A stretch of 64,000 nt of DNA from Gammaproteobacteria bacterium. Its GTDB lineage: Bacteria > Pseudomonadota > Gammaproteobacteria > Steroidobacterales > GCA-2729495. The notes beneath the pieces were generated by a model. It searched no databases and had not been told where the DNA came from. It saw nothing but the letters and a program-made list of their open reading frames with translations. The DNA lies in the NCBI GenBank assembly GCA_015709695.1, contig CP054183.1, positions 2,158,992 to 2,222,991 on the forward strand, read 5' to 3'. The position numbers and the translations under genes are program-made. Every line of letters begins with the position of its first letter. Positions within the stretch are counted from its first letter, which is position 1. Below are positions 1 through 9,526 of this stretch, one piece after another.

Positions 1-2
1 CT

Positions 3-275
3 GCGCCGCCACTGGCGCGGGCCATGTACGCGCAGGTCGGCGCCTTCAGCCAGCGGCAGAATGCGGAAGACCTGAAGCTCCGCCTGGAGAAGCAGGGCAT
101 CGCCAACGTCGTCATCCGTTATGATGCCGGGGCCGTGCCGCCGCTCTACCGGGTGCGCGTCGGCCCGGTGGCGGACGCCGCGGCATTCGACACCGTGGTC
201 GCCGCGGTGGGCCGCCTGCGCCTCGGCGAACCACGCCTCGTGGTCGAGGCGCGCGGCAGCCAGCCTGGCGGCTGA
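3..275 (+). CDS. SPOR-domain protein, C-terminal fragment (RlpA-like)
   Basis: This is the last 90 or so codons of a gene whose 5' end lies outside the window; the frame is open from base 3. The visible part is a single SPOR domain: it opens with a YAQVGAFS stretch, has the Asn-Ala-Glu helix start, and ends with an RVRVGPV strand. SPOR domains bind denuded peptidoglycan glycan strands at the septum. Its position directly upstream of a D-Ala-D-Ala carboxypeptidase is the usual place of rlpA (lytic transglycosylase lipoprotein) in Gammaproteobacteria, so RlpA is the best guess. The catalytic double-psi barrel is not in view, so another SPOR protein cannot be excluded. Confidence 0.75.
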   Translation, partial: APPLARAMYAQVGAFSQRQNAEDLKLRLEKQGIANVVIRYDAGAVPPLYRVRVGPVADAAAFDTVVAAVGRLRLGEPRLVVEARGSQPGG

Positions 276-328
276 GCCACCGCCAGCGGCACCTGGCGCA
301 ATACCCGAACCAGCCTGGAGCATCGAGC

Positions 329-1486
329 ATGAGAACAGCCTTGGGAGCCATCGGGCTTCTGGTCCTCGCCCTTTTCCCTGTCCTGCTGCCCGCGGCGGCA
401 CCCACGGTTCCGCCGCCGCCACAGGTGGCCGGGCGCTCCCACGTCCTCATGGACTTCGCCACCGGCAAGGTGCTCGCGGCGTCCAACGAGCACCAGCGCG
501 CCGAGCCGGCCAGCCTCACCAAGATCATGACCGCCTATACGATCTTCACGGCCCTGAAGTCCGGCCAGATCAAGCTGACCGACAACGTGGTGGTGAGCGA
601 GCGCGCCTGGCGCGAGGGTGGCGCCGGCTCGGCCGGCTCTACCATGTTCCTGCCCATCCACAGCAGCACCACGCTGGAGAACATGCTCAAGGGCATGATC
701 ATCCAGTCGGGCAACGACGCCAGCATCGCGCTGGCCGAGCACCTCAGCGGTTCCGAGGAGGCGTTCTCCGACGTCATGAACCGCCATGCGAAGGAACTCG
801 GCATGGGCGACACCCACTACGTCAACGCCGCCGGCCTGCCCGACCCGGAGCACTACACCTCGGCGATCGACGTGGCGCTCCTCAGCCGGGCGCTCATCCG
901 CGAGTTTCCCGAGTACTACGCCTGGTTCTCGCAGAAGGAGTTCGTCTTCAACGGCATCAAGCAGGGCAACCGCAACCTGCTGCTCTACGGCGACCCCGGC
1001 GTCGACGGCATCAAGACCGGCCACACCCAGTCCGCCGGCTACTGCCTCGCCGCCTCGGGCAAGCGCGGCGACATGCGCATGATCGCCGTGGTCATGGGTA
1101 CCAGCGGCCCCGATGCCCGCGCCAAGGCATCCATGGAACTGCTCAACTACGGCTTCCGCTACTACGACACCCGGCGGCTGTACCAGCAGGGCAAGCCGCT
1201 GGTCGAGGCGCGGGTGTGGAAGGGTGTGGCCGAGACCGTCGGCCTGGGCGTGCCCGCCGACATCTGGGTGACGATTCCCCGGGGCAGCCTCGAACAGGTC
1301 AAGGCCACGCCCGAGGCGCCGCGCGACCTCATCGCGCCGCTCGATCCGCGCACGCCGGTCGGCAAGCTGAAGGTGACGCTGGGCGGCGAGCCGCTGCTGG
1401 AGTCACCGCTGGTGCCGCTCGCCGCGGTGGCCGAGGGCTCGCTCTGGCGCCGCGCGGTCGATACCGCGCTGCTCTGGTTCGAGTGA
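329..1486 (+). CDS. dacA: D-alanyl-D-alanine carboxypeptidase (PBP5/6 family)
   Basis: This is a low-molecular-mass penicillin-binding protein that removes the terminal D-Ala from peptidoglycan pentapeptides in the periplasm. The 385-residue product has an N-terminal signal segment (residues 1-24). All three active-site motifs of the serine transpeptidase fold are present: SLTK at 62-65 with the nucleophilic serine, SGN at 127-129 and KTG at 229-231. The beta-rich C-terminal PBP5 domain and a short C-terminal hydrophobic/amphipathic anchor (about residues 370-385) follow. It lies 53 bp after the SPOR gene and 26 bp before a D-amino acid aminotransferase. The family assignment is firm; the choice between dacA and dacC naming is not. 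Confidence 0.95.
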   Translation: MRTALGAIGLLVLALFPVLLPAAAPTVPPPPQVAGRSHVLMDFATGKVLAASNEHQRAEPASLTKIMTAYTIFTALKSGQIKLTDNVVVSERAWREGGAGSAGSTMFLPIHSSTTLENMLKGMIIQSGNDASIALAEHLSGSEEAFSDVMNRHAKELGMGDTHYVNAAGLPDPEHYTSAIDVALLSRALIREFPEYYAWFSQKEFVFNGIKQGNRNLLLYGDPGVDGIKTGHTQSAGYCLAASGKRGDMRMIAVVMGTSGPDARAKASMELLNYGFRYYDTRRLYQQGKPLVEARVWKGVAETVGLGVPADIWVTIPRGSLEQVKATPEAPRDLIAPLDPRTPVGKLKVTLGGEPLLESPLVPLAAVAEGSLWRRAVDTALLWFE

Positions 1487-1512
1487 TGCCGGGGCACTGA
1501 GGCGCAGCAAGC

Positions 1513-2373
1513 ATGGCCGCAGCCCTGCCCATCGTCTTCCTCGACGGCGAGTTCCTGCCGCTGGCGGCGGCGCGGATCTCGCCGCTGGACCGCGGCTTCC
1601 TTTTCGGCGATGCCGTCTATGAAGTCATCGGTGCCTACGACGGCGTACCGATGCTGCTGGAGGCGCACCTCGCGCGCCTCGCCCGCAGCCTGCGCGAGTT
1701 GCGCATCGCCGCGCCCTGCGACGACAGCGGCTGGCGCGCCATCCTCGCCAGCCTCATCGAGCGCAATGGCGGCGGCCGGGCCCATCCCGACCTGGGCCTC
1801 TACCTGCAGGTGAGCCGCGGCGCCGACGCCGGCCGCGACCACTGCTTCCCGCAGGGAGTCCGGCCGACGGTGTTCGCCATGGCGAGCGCGATCGCCCCCA
1901 CGCGGCTCGACTCGCCGGGCGTGCGCGCCATCACCGCCACCGACAACCGCTGGGGACGCTGCGACATCAAGTCCACGGCGCTGCTCGCCAACGTGCTGCT
2001 GCGCCAGGCGGCGGCCGATGCCGGCGCCGGGGAGTGCCTGATGCTGCGCGACGGCTTCCTGACCGAAGGCTCGGGCAGCTCCGTGCTGGTCCTGGAGGGC
2101 AGCCACCTTGTGAGCCGGCCCAACGGCCCCGATATCCTGCCGGGTACCACCATTGCGCTGGTGCGCGAACTGGCGGCCGCGGCCGGCATCGGCTGGCGCG
2201 AGGAAGCCGTCAGCGAGTCGCGACTCCGGGGCGCCGACGAGGTGTGGCTGACCGCCGCCCTGCGCGGCCTGGCTGCGGTGACCCACATCGACGGCCGGCC
2301 GGTCGGCGCCGGCGTCCCCGGACCGCTGTGGCGCGTGGTGGCGGAGGCCTATGAACGCCGCAAACGACCCTGA
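1513..2373 (+). CDS. dat: D-amino acid aminotransferase (class IV PLP enzyme)
   Basis: A fold-type IV PLP aminotransferase of 286 residues, likely interconverting D-alanine and 2-oxoglutarate with D-glutamate and pyruvate. The N-terminal DRGFLFGDAVYEV segment (27-39) and the conserved CDIKSTALLANVLL block with the PLP-binding lysine at residue 153 are typical. The ESR turn near residues 240-242 precedes the last catalytic segment. It sits between dacA, which releases D-Ala, and ybeD-lipB, and its end overlaps the next start by 23 bp, suggesting translational coupling. A branched-chain aminotransferase or aminodeoxychorismate lyase has a similar fold, but the sequence and the cell-wall context favour Dat. 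Confidence 0.85.
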   Translation: MAAALPIVFLDGEFLPLAAARISPLDRGFLFGDAVYEVIGAYDGVPMLLEAHLARLARSLRELRIAAPCDDSGWRAILASLIERNGGGRAHPDLGLYLQVSRGADAGRDHCFPQGVRPTVFAMASAIAPTRLDSPGVRAITATDNRWGRCDIKSTALLANVLLRQAAADAGAGECLMLRDGFLTEGSGSSVLVLEGSHLVSRPNGPDILPGTTIALVRELAAAAGIGWREEAVSESRLRGADEVWLTAALRGLAAVTHIDGRPVGAGVPGPLWRVVAEAYERRKRP

Positions 2374-2632
2374 TTCCGCCTCGCCGCTGGCCTTCCCCTG
2401 CAGCTTTCCCATCAAGGTGATGGGGAGGCACGAGGCGGATTTCGAGGCCCTCGTGGTGGCGATGATCAGCGCCCACACCGGCTCGCTGCCGGAGGACAGC
2501 GTGCGCTCGCGCCAGAGCAGCAATGGCCGCTTCCTCTCGGTGACGGTCACCATCGACGCACAAAGCCGGGCGCAGCTCGACGAGGTGTACCGCAGCCTCA
2601 CCGCCTGCGAGCAGGTGCTGTTCGTGCTGTGA
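2351..2632 (+). CDS. ybeD: DUF493 (YbeD) family protein
   Basis: A 93-residue protein of the DUF493 family with a small ferredoxin-like, ACT-like fold. The opening FPIKVMG block and the C-terminal [14 protein letters not shown] block are family signatures. Its biochemical role is not settled. The conserved genomic position between dacA and lipB suggests a regulatory link with lipoylation or cell-envelope metabolism. The ATG lies 23 bp inside the end of dat, and the stop overlaps the GTG start of lipB by four bases (GTGA), so the three genes are probably one transcript. Confidence 0.88.
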   Translation: MNAANDPDSASPLAFPCSFPIKVMGRHEADFEALVVAMISAHTGSLPEDSVRSRQSSNGRFLSVTVTIDAQSRAQLDEVYRSLTACEQVLFVL

Positions 2633-3237
2633 GCATCGTCGTGCGACGGCTGGGCCGCGCGGAATACCAGCCGACGCTGGAGGCCATGACTCGCTTCACC
2701 GCTACGCGGGCGGCCGATACCCCCGACGAGATCTGGCTGCTGGAGCACGAGCCGGTGTTCACCCTCGGCCTCAATGGCGACGCGCGCCACGTGCTCGATG
2801 CCGGCCCGATCCCGGTGGTCCAGGTGGATCGCGGCGGCCAGGTGACCTACCACGGCCCGGGCCAGCTCGTGGCCTACACGCTGCTCGACCTGCAGCGCCG
2901 CCGCCTGGGCGTGCGCGCGCTGGTGACGGCGCTGGAAAATGCGGTGATCGCCACGCTCGCGGCCTACGGCATCACGGCGGCCAGCAGGCCGAAGGCGCCG
3001 GGCGTCTACGTGGCCGGCGCGAAGGTGGCGAGCCTCGGCCTGCGGGTGCGCCGCAACTGCTCCTACCACGGCCTGGCGCTGAACGTGGACATGGATCTCG
3101 CGCCCTTCGGCCGCATCAATCCCTGCGGCTTTCCCGGCATCGAGGTCACCGACGTGGCCCGCCTCGGCGGACCCGCGGACCTCGACCGCGTGAGCGGCGA
3201 TCTCGAGGGTGCGCTGCTGCGCGGCCTGTCCGCCTGA
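2629..3237 (+). CDS. lipB: Octanoyltransferase
   Basis: Transfers octanoyl groups from acyl carrier protein to the lipoyl domains of 2-oxoacid dehydrogenases and the glycine cleavage H protein, the first step of lipoate synthesis. The 202-residue product carries the [12 protein letters not shown] motif (68-79), the catalytic lysine in GAKVASLG (K132) and the catalytic cysteine in NPCGFPG (C166). The start is a GTG overlapping the ybeD stop as GTGA. The usual partner lipA does not follow. A palindromic element and a convergent gene come next, so lipA must be elsewhere or absent. Confidence 0.95.
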   Translation: MSIVVRRLGRAEYQPTLEAMTRFTATRAADTPDEIWLLEHEPVFTLGLNGDARHVLDAGPIPVVQVDRGGQVTYHGPGQLVAYTLLDLQRRRLGVRALVTALENAVIATLAAYGITAASRPKAPGVYVAGAKVASLGLRVRRNCSYHGLALNVDMDLAPFGRINPCGFPGIEVTDVARLGGPADLDRVSGDLEGALLRGLSA

Positions 3238-3241
3238 GCAG

Positions 3242-3404
3242 GACAGATTGCGCTGAAGTCTGCCGGGGGAGGCCCCTCCGCTACCGTTCGGCCGGCCATC
3301 CATGGCCGGCCTCACTGCATATCGGGCTCGCTTTCGCTGTCCTGCATCGCTCGCCCTCAATGCCGCTGCGGGGCCTCCCCCGGCAGACTTCAGCGCAATC
3401 TGTC
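3242..3404. repeat. Nested palindromic element with 35-bp perfect inverted arms
   Basis: Bases 3242-3276 and 3370-3404 are perfect 35-bp inverted repeats of each other, separated by 93 bp. Inside the spacer a second perfect inverted repeat occurs (3290-3299 against 3302-3311, 2-base loop). The element fills the gap between the convergent ends of lipB and murU. It contains no plausible gene. It may work as a two-way transcription stop, or it may be a non-autonomous mobile element (MITE-like) with long terminal inverted repeats. No target-site duplication is obvious by eye. Confidence 0.8.
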
Positions 3405-3411
3405 GGCAAGC

Positions 3412-4128
<717 letters not shown>

Positions 4129-4154
4129 TCACCCGTCGCCGCGCCGACACCGCA

Positions 4155-4160
4155 TATAAT
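4155..4160 (+). promoter_or_regulatory. lptD: Candidate -10 box upstream of lptD
   Basis: A perfect TATAAT hexamer lies 37 bp before the lptD start codon in otherwise GC-rich DNA. No convincing -35 hexamer is seen at the expected spacing, so this is only a candidate sigma70 promoter or an activator-dependent one. Confidence 0.35.
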
Positions 4161-4196
4161 CCCGCATCGCCCAGCCTTGCCCCGCGGGGAACTGCA

Positions 4197-6386
4197 TTGC
4201 GCCGACTGCTGCCTGTCCTCGCCTGCTGTTGCTCCATGGCCTGGGCTGCCGATGCGCCACGCCCTGCGGCCCTGCAGGGCTGCCCGGTCGGCCCGATACC
4301 CGACATGCCTGACCTCGGGCCGGTCGACAGCAGCGACCCGCGCATCGACGTGATCACCGGCCACGCCGAGATGGACCTGCAGAAGGGCGCCGTCTTCGAC
4401 GACGAGATCCGCATCCGCCGCGGCGACGGCGTGCTGACCGCCCCGAACGGGCGCTTCGACCGGCAGACCGGCGAGTTCCTGCTGGAGAACGGGCTGCGCT
4501 ACCGCAGCCCGCAGAGCGCGGTATCCGGCAGCCGCGCCAGCTTCGACACCCGCAGCAACAGCCTGGAGATCGAGGACGCCGATTTCGACCTCTTCACGGT
4601 ACCCTCGCGCGGCAGTGCCGGCGCCATCGCCGTCGACCAGGGCGATGTCCTGACGCTGCGCGACGTCACCTACACCACCTGCGCCCGGGGCCACGAGGAC
4701 TGGCTGCTGCGCGCCAGCCAGATCAGGATCGACCGTGACAGCGGCATGGCGACGGCGCGCAATGCGCGGCTGGAATTCAAGGGAGTGCCGATCCTCTACA
4801 CCCCCTGGATCACCTACCCGGTGACCAACGAGCGCCAGTCCGGCTTCCTGCTGCCGGCACTCGGCCGCTCGGAGACCCGTGGCGTGGAGTTCCAGATCCC
4901 GTACTACCTCAACCTGGCACCCAACTACGACGCCACCCTGACGCCACGCTACATGTCCCGGCGCGGCACGGAGCTGCTGGGCGAGTTCCGCTACCTCTGG
5001 CCCGGGCACAAGGGCGACGTCGAGGGCGAATACCTGCCGAGCGACAAGGTCACCGGCGACAACCGCTACCTGCTGGGCATCGATCACCAGTCCCTGCTCG
5101 GCCGCGGCTGGCGCGCCACGGTGGATGCGCGGACCGTCTCGGACTCCAACTATTTCGAGGACCTCTACGGCAGCACCGCCGCGACCAGCCAGACCCACCT
5201 GCTGCGCGAGGCCTCCGTCGAGTATTTCGACAACGTCTGGTCGCTGCTCGGCCGCGTGCAGGGCTACCAGACCCTCGACGAGAGCCTCACCGCCGCCGAA
5301 AAGCCGTACCGCCGCCTGCCGCAGCTGGCGGCCAGCGGCTACCTGCCGCGCGGCGCGCTCGGCCTCGACTGGAGCTTCGACGGCGAGCTGGCGCTGTTCG
5401 ACCGCGACGAGGGCCTCAACGGCTCCCGCCTGCACCTCTCCCCGGGCATCGCGCTGCCGCTCGACTACCGCGGCCTGTGGCTGAAGCCCGCCGTGGCCGT
5501 CGAGTACACCGCCTACAGCATCCACAATCCGGCTCCCGGGGAGCACGACGGGCCCTCGAGCGCCACGCCGATCATCAGCATCGACATGGGGGCGGCATTC
5601 GAGCGCGGCGTGCGCGGCAATGGCTGGCTGCAGACCCTGGAGCCGCGCGCCCAGTTCGTGCACATCCCCTACCGCGACCAGGCCGACCAGCCGGTTTTCG
5701 ACACCATCCAGCCGGACTTCAACCTCGTGCAGCTGTTCCGCAAGAACCGCTTCCTCGGCTACGACCGGGTCGGGGATACCGACCAGCTGAACCTCGGCCT
5801 GACCAGCCGCGTCCTCGACGCGACCGGCGGTGGCGAATACCTGACCGCCACCATCGGCCAGACCCGGTTCTTCAGCAAGCAGGACGTGACCCTGCCGGGC
5901 GACAGGCCGGTCGACAGCAACGCCTCGGACTGGCTGGCAGAGCTCGGCGTGACCTTCAACCAGTACTGGAAGCTGGGTGCTGGCTACCAGTGGGGTGCGG
6001 ACAGCGGCAGGACGCAGCGCACGCAGCTGGCGCTGCAGTACCGGCGCGATGGCCAGCGGGTGGTGAACGCCGCCTACCGCTACCGCCGCGACAGCCTCGA
6101 GGAGGTCGACGTCTCCGCGGCCTGGCCGCTCAGCTCCCGCTGGAGCGCGGTCGGCCGCTACGACTACTCGCTGCGCGACAACGAGGTGCTGGAACGCTTC
6201 GTCGGCTTCGAGTACCAGAATTGCTGCTGGGGCTTCCGCGTCGTCTATCGCGACTACATCGCCAGCCGCACCGGCGATTCGGACACCGCCATCGCGGTGC
6301 AGCTGATCCTCAAGGGCCTGACCAACGTCGGCGACCCGGCAGGCCGCCAGCTCGAACGTGGTATTCTGGGCTACGAGGCCGATTGA
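4197..6386 (+). CDS. lptD: LPS-assembly outer membrane protein LptD
   Basis: The 729-residue beta-barrel that, with the lipoprotein LptE, inserts lipopolysaccharide into the outer leaflet of the outer membrane. An N-terminal signal peptide is followed by the periplasmic OstA/jelly-roll domain and the C-terminal barrel. The four cysteines needed for the interdomain disulfides are present: C29, C162 and the adjacent pair C676-C677. A TTG start is preferred because a GCGGGGA ribosome-binding sequence lies 6 bases upstream and no in-frame ATG precedes the signal peptide. It heads the conserved lptD-surA-pdxA-rsmA-apaG-apaH cluster. Confidence 0.96.
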   Translation: MRRLLPVLACCCSMAWAADAPRPAALQGCPVGPIPDMPDLGPVDSSDPRIDVITGHAEMDLQKGAVFDDEIRIRRGDGVLTAPNGRFDRQTGEFLLENGLRYRSPQSAVSGSRASFDTRSNSLEIEDADFDLFTVPSRGSAGAIAVDQGDVLTLRDVTYTTCARGHEDWLLRASQIRIDRDSGMATARNARLEFKGVPILYTPWITYPVTNERQSGFLLPALGRSETRGVEFQIPYYLNLAPNYDATLTPRYMSRRGTELLGEFRYLWPGHKGDVEGEYLPSDKVTGDNRYLLGIDHQSLLGRGWRATVDARTVSDSNYFEDLYGSTAATSQTHLLREASVEYFDNVWSLLGRVQGYQTLDESLTAAEKPYRRLPQLAASGYLPRGALGLDWSFDGELALFDRDEGLNGSRLHLSPGIALPLDYRGLWLKPAVAVEYTAYSIHNPAPGEHDGPSSATPIISIDMGAAFERGVRGNGWLQTLEPRAQFVHIPYRDQADQPVFDTIQPDFNLVQLFRKNRFLGYDRVGDTDQLNLGLTSRVLDATGGGEYLTATIGQTRFFSKQDVTLPGDRPVDSNASDWLAELGVTFNQYWKLGAGYQWGADSGRTQRTQLALQYRRDGQRVVNAAYRYRRDSLEEVDVSAAWPLSSRWSAVGRYDYSLRDNEVLERFVGFEYQNCCWGFRVVYRDYIASRTGDSDTAIAVQLILKGLTNVGDPAGRQLERGILGYEAD

Positions 6387-6394
6387 TCCGCACC

Positions 6395-7693
6395 ATGCTA
6401 TCCCGCATCACCATTCTGGCCCTGGCGCTGCTGCCAGGTGTCATGGCTCACGCCCAGGACCGGGAGCTTTCCTCGCGGGGCGAGCTGATCGACGGCATCG
6501 CGGCCGTGGTCAATGACGGCGTGGTGCTGAAGAGCGAGCTCGCCGAGGAAACCCAGCGCATCGTGCGGCGCCTCGAGGCGCAGGGCACCAAGGTGCCGCC
6601 GGAACGCTCGCTGGCGCCACAGGTCCTCGAGCGCCTGATCATCAACCGCATCCAGCTGCAGCGCTGCGAGCGCGTGGGCATCCAGGTCTCCGACGAGACG
6701 CTGAACAACGCCCTGGCCAACATCGCCCAGCGCAACAACGTGACCATCGCCCAGCTGCCCCAGGTGCTGGCCGGCGAGGGCCTCGACTACCAGCAGTACC
6801 GCCGCGAGATGCGCGACCAGATCGCCATCGAGCAGCTGCGCCAGCGCGACGTGCTGGCGCGCATCAGCGTCACGCCCAGGGAGATCGACGAGTACCTGGC
6901 CCGCCAGGCCGGCCGGGCATCCTCCAACATGGAGTACGACATCTCGCAGATCCTCGTGGCGGTGTCACCCACGGCGACTCCCGATGTCATCGCCGCCGCC
7001 GAGAAGAAGGCCAATGGCCTCTACCAGCGGCTCCAGGCGGGCGAGGACTTCGCCCAGCTCGCGGTGACCAATTCCGACGGCCAGCAGGCCCTGGAGGGCG
7101 GCAGCATAGGCTGGAAGAAGGGCGACGAGCTGCCCACGCTGTTCGCCGACATCGTGCCCGGGCTGCAGAAGGGCCAGGTCGCCGCGCCGATCCGCAGCGC
7201 CAGCGGCTTCCACCTGGTCAGGCTCAATGACCGGCGTGGCGGCGAGCCGATCATCGAGCAGCAGGTGCACGTGCGCCACATCCTCATCGCACCGAACGAG
7301 GTGCTGGACAGCGATGCCGCCCGCGAGAAGATCATGGGCATCCGCCAGCGCATCCTCGCCGGCGACGACTTCGCCACCGTCGCCCGTGCCGTCTCCGACG
7401 ACCCGGGCTCGAAGAACGAGGGCGGCGACCTCGGCTGGACCGGACCGGGCACCTTCGCGCCGGAGTTCCAGGCGGTGGTGGACAGCATCGCCGCCGACAC
7501 CCTCAGCGAACCGTTCCGCACACGCTTCGGCTGGCACATCCTCGAGGTGCTCGGCCGGCGCACCCAGGACACCACCGAAGAGGTGAAGCGCCAGCAGGCG
7601 GCGCTCGCCATCCGCAACAGCAAGCTCGGCGAGGAAACCGAGATCTGGATGCACCGGCTGCGCGACCAGGCGTTCGTCGAATCGCGCATCTGA
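6395..7693 (+). CDS. surA: Periplasmic chaperone/peptidyl-prolyl isomerase SurA
   Basis: A periplasmic chaperone that escorts outer-membrane proteins to the BAM complex. From the ATG at 6395 it has 432 residues, close to the usual length: a signal peptide (about 1-20), the N-terminal chaperone domain (IAAVVNDGVVLKSEL), and two parvulin domains beginning near YDISQILVAV and VRHILIAPNE. An in-frame TTG at 6383 overlaps the lptD stop (TTGA) and would add four residues. The ATG gives the better signal peptide. It is probably co-transcribed with lptD, its client. Confidence 0.94.
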   Translation: MLSRITILALALLPGVMAHAQDRELSSRGELIDGIAAVVNDGVVLKSELAEETQRIVRRLEAQGTKVPPERSLAPQVLERLIINRIQLQRCERVGIQVSDETLNNALANIAQRNNVTIAQLPQVLAGEGLDYQQYRREMRDQIAIEQLRQRDVLARISVTPREIDEYLARQAGRASSNMEYDISQILVAVSPTATPDVIAAAEKKANGLYQRLQAGEDFAQLAVTNSDGQQALEGGSIGWKKGDELPTLFADIVPGLQKGQVAAPIRSASGFHLVRLNDRRGGEPIIEQQVHVRHILIAPNEVLDSDAAREKIMGIRQRILAGDDFATVARAVSDDPGSKNEGGDLGWTGPGTFAPEFQAVVDSIAADTLSEPFRTRFGWHILEVLGRRTQDTTEEVKRQQAALAIRNSKLGEETEIWMHRLRDQAFVESRI

Positions 7694-7719
7694 CCGCAGC
7701 CCGCACCAGGCCGGCCTGC

Positions 7720-8706
7720 ATGATCCCGCGCATAGCCCTCACCCCCGGCGAACCGGCCGGCATCGGGCCCGACCTCGTCGCGCGGCTGGCGGCCGGCGGC
7801 GCGCCGGCGGAACTGGTCGCCATCGGCGACCCGGATCTCATCGCCGCGCGCGCCTGCCAGCTGGGAATCCGCCTGGAACTCGTGCCCTACCGCAGCGGTG
7901 CCGAGCCGGCTGCAACGCCTCCGGGGCGGCTGCTGGTCGACGCCCGTCCCCTGCAGGCGCCGGCGCGGGCCGGGCACCTCGACCCCGCCAATGCCGGCTA
8001 CGTCCTCGACACCCTGCGCCGCGCCGCCACCGGCTGCCTCGACGGCGAGTTCGCCGCCATGGTCACGGCACCGGTCCACAAGGGCGTGATCAACGATGCC
8101 GGCATCGCCTTCTCCGGCCACACGGAGTTCCTCGCCGGGCTCACGGCCGCGCCGCAGCCGGTCATGCTGCTGGTGGCCGGCACGCTGCGGGTGGCGCTGC
8201 TCACCACGCATCTGCCGCTGCGCGCGGTGCCCGACGCCATCACCGGCGCGCGCATCGAAGCCGTGGCGGGCGTGCTGCACGATGGGCTGGTGGCGTGCTT
8301 TGGCATCGCCAGGCCGCGCATTGCCGTGCTCGGGCTCAATCCCCATGCCGGCGAGTCCGGGCACCTCGGCGGCGAGGAGCGCGCGGTGATCGGGCCGGCG
8401 CTCGCCCGGCTGCGGGCCGCGGGTCTCGCCGTCGACGGACCGCTGCCTGCCGACAGTGCCTTCACGCCCGCCGCCCTGGCCCAGGTCGACGCCGTGCTCG
8501 CCATGTACCATGACCAGGGCCTGCCGGTGCTCAAGCACGCCGGCTTCGGCCATGCGGTCAACCTCACGCTCGGCCTGCCCATCGTACGCACCTCGGTGGA
8601 CCACGGCACGGCACTGGACCTGGCCGGTACCGGCCGGGCCGATGCCGGCAGCCTGCAGGCGGCGCTCGGCCTGGCGATCGACATCGCGCGGCGCCGGCGC
8701 GCGTGA
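7720..8706 (+). CDS. pdxA: 4-hydroxythreonine-4-phosphate dehydrogenase
   Basis: Oxidises 4-phosphohydroxy-L-threonine in the DXP-dependent pyridoxal phosphate pathway. The 328-residue product has the expected length. It opens with the TPGEPAGIGPDL motif and carries the conserved metal-binding histidines in HKGVIND, the FSGHTEFL block, and the C-terminal MYHDQGLPVLK and VDHGTALDLAG motifs. The stop overlaps the GTG start of rsmA by four bases (GTGA), in line with the conserved operon. Confidence 0.95.
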   Translation: MIPRIALTPGEPAGIGPDLVARLAAGGAPAELVAIGDPDLIAARACQLGIRLELVPYRSGAEPAATPPGRLLVDARPLQAPARAGHLDPANAGYVLDTLRRAATGCLDGEFAAMVTAPVHKGVINDAGIAFSGHTEFLAGLTAAPQPVMLLVAGTLRVALLTTHLPLRAVPDAITGARIEAVAGVLHDGLVACFGIARPRIAVLGLNPHAGESGHLGGEERAVIGPALARLRAAGLAVDGPLPADSAFTPAALAQVDAVLAMYHDQGLPVLKHAGFGHAVNLTLGLPIVRTSVDHGTALDLAGTGRADAGSLQAALGLAIDIARRRRA

Positions 8707-9482
8707 ACCACCGCCCGCGCAAGTCCCTCGGCCAGCACTTCCTCCACGACCGCCAGGTCATCGGTCGCATCCTCACGGCCATCGATCCGCGGCCCGGGGA
8801 GCGCTTCGTCGAGATCGGCCCCGGCCGCGGCGCGCTGACCCTGCCGCTGCTCGAGGTGCCGGTCGAGCTCGACGTGGTGGAGCTGGACCGCGAGCTGGCC
8901 GCCGCCCTGGCGCGGGACCTGGCGCGCCCCGGCTTTCGCGTGCACCATGCCGACGCCCTGAAGTTCGACTACCGACAGCTCGGCGCGCCACCCCGCGGGC
9001 TGCGGCTGGCGGCCAACCTGCCCTACAACATCTCGACGCCGCTGCTCTTTCACCTGCTCGACCAGCAGGAGACCTTCCGCGACCTGCACGTCATGCTGCA
9101 GCGGGAAGTGGTGGAACGCATGACGGCACAACCAGGCACCGCCGAGTACGGACGGCTGACCGTGGCGCTGGCGGCGCGCTGCCGCGTGGAGAAGCTGTTC
9201 ATCGTGCGGCCGGGCTCGTTCACGCCGCCGCCACAGGTGGATTCGGCGGTGGCGCGCCTGATACCCGATGCAGCGCTGGCCGCGCGCATCGCCGACCCGG
9301 CTGCGTTCGACCGCGTGCTGGCGCGCGCCTTCTCCATGCGCCGCAAGCGCCTCGCCAATGCGCTGAAGGGGCTGCTCGATACCGCCGGCATCACCGCCTG
9401 CGGCGTCGACCCCGGCTGCCGGCCCGGCGACGTGCCGCCCGAGGCCTGGATCCGGCTGGCCAACCGGCACGGGAATCCTTGA
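8703..9482 (+). CDS. rsmA: 16S rRNA dimethyladenosine transferase (KsgA/RsmA)
   Basis: Dimethylates the two adjacent adenines (A1518/A1519) near the 3' end of 16S rRNA as a late step of 30S assembly. The 259-residue enzyme has the N-terminal KSLGQHFL block, the SAM-binding EIGPGRGALT motif and the catalytic NLPYNIS motif. The C-terminal helical domain includes the FSMRRKRLANAL segment. GTG is the start because it is coupled to the pdxA stop and places the conserved KSLGQHFL at the N terminus. Confidence 0.95.
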   Translation: MNHRPRKSLGQHFLHDRQVIGRILTAIDPRPGERFVEIGPGRGALTLPLLEVPVELDVVELDRELAAALARDLARPGFRVHHADALKFDYRQLGAPPRGLRLAANLPYNISTPLLFHLLDQQETFRDLHVMLQREVVERMTAQPGTAEYGRLTVALAARCRVEKLFIVRPGSFTPPPQVDSAVARLIPDAALAARIADPAAFDRVLARAFSMRRKRLANALKGLLDTAGITACGVDPGCRPGDVPPEAWIRLANRHGNP

Positions 9483-9526
9483 CGCGCGTCACGATCCCGG
9501 CGGGCGCGGCTGCCGATAACTCCTGC

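Noticed and set aside
1162..3360. A 732-codon minus-strand frame opposite dacA, dat, ybeD and lipB
   Set aside because: It covers four recognised genes on the other strand and has no recognisable motif; a composition artefact of high GC.
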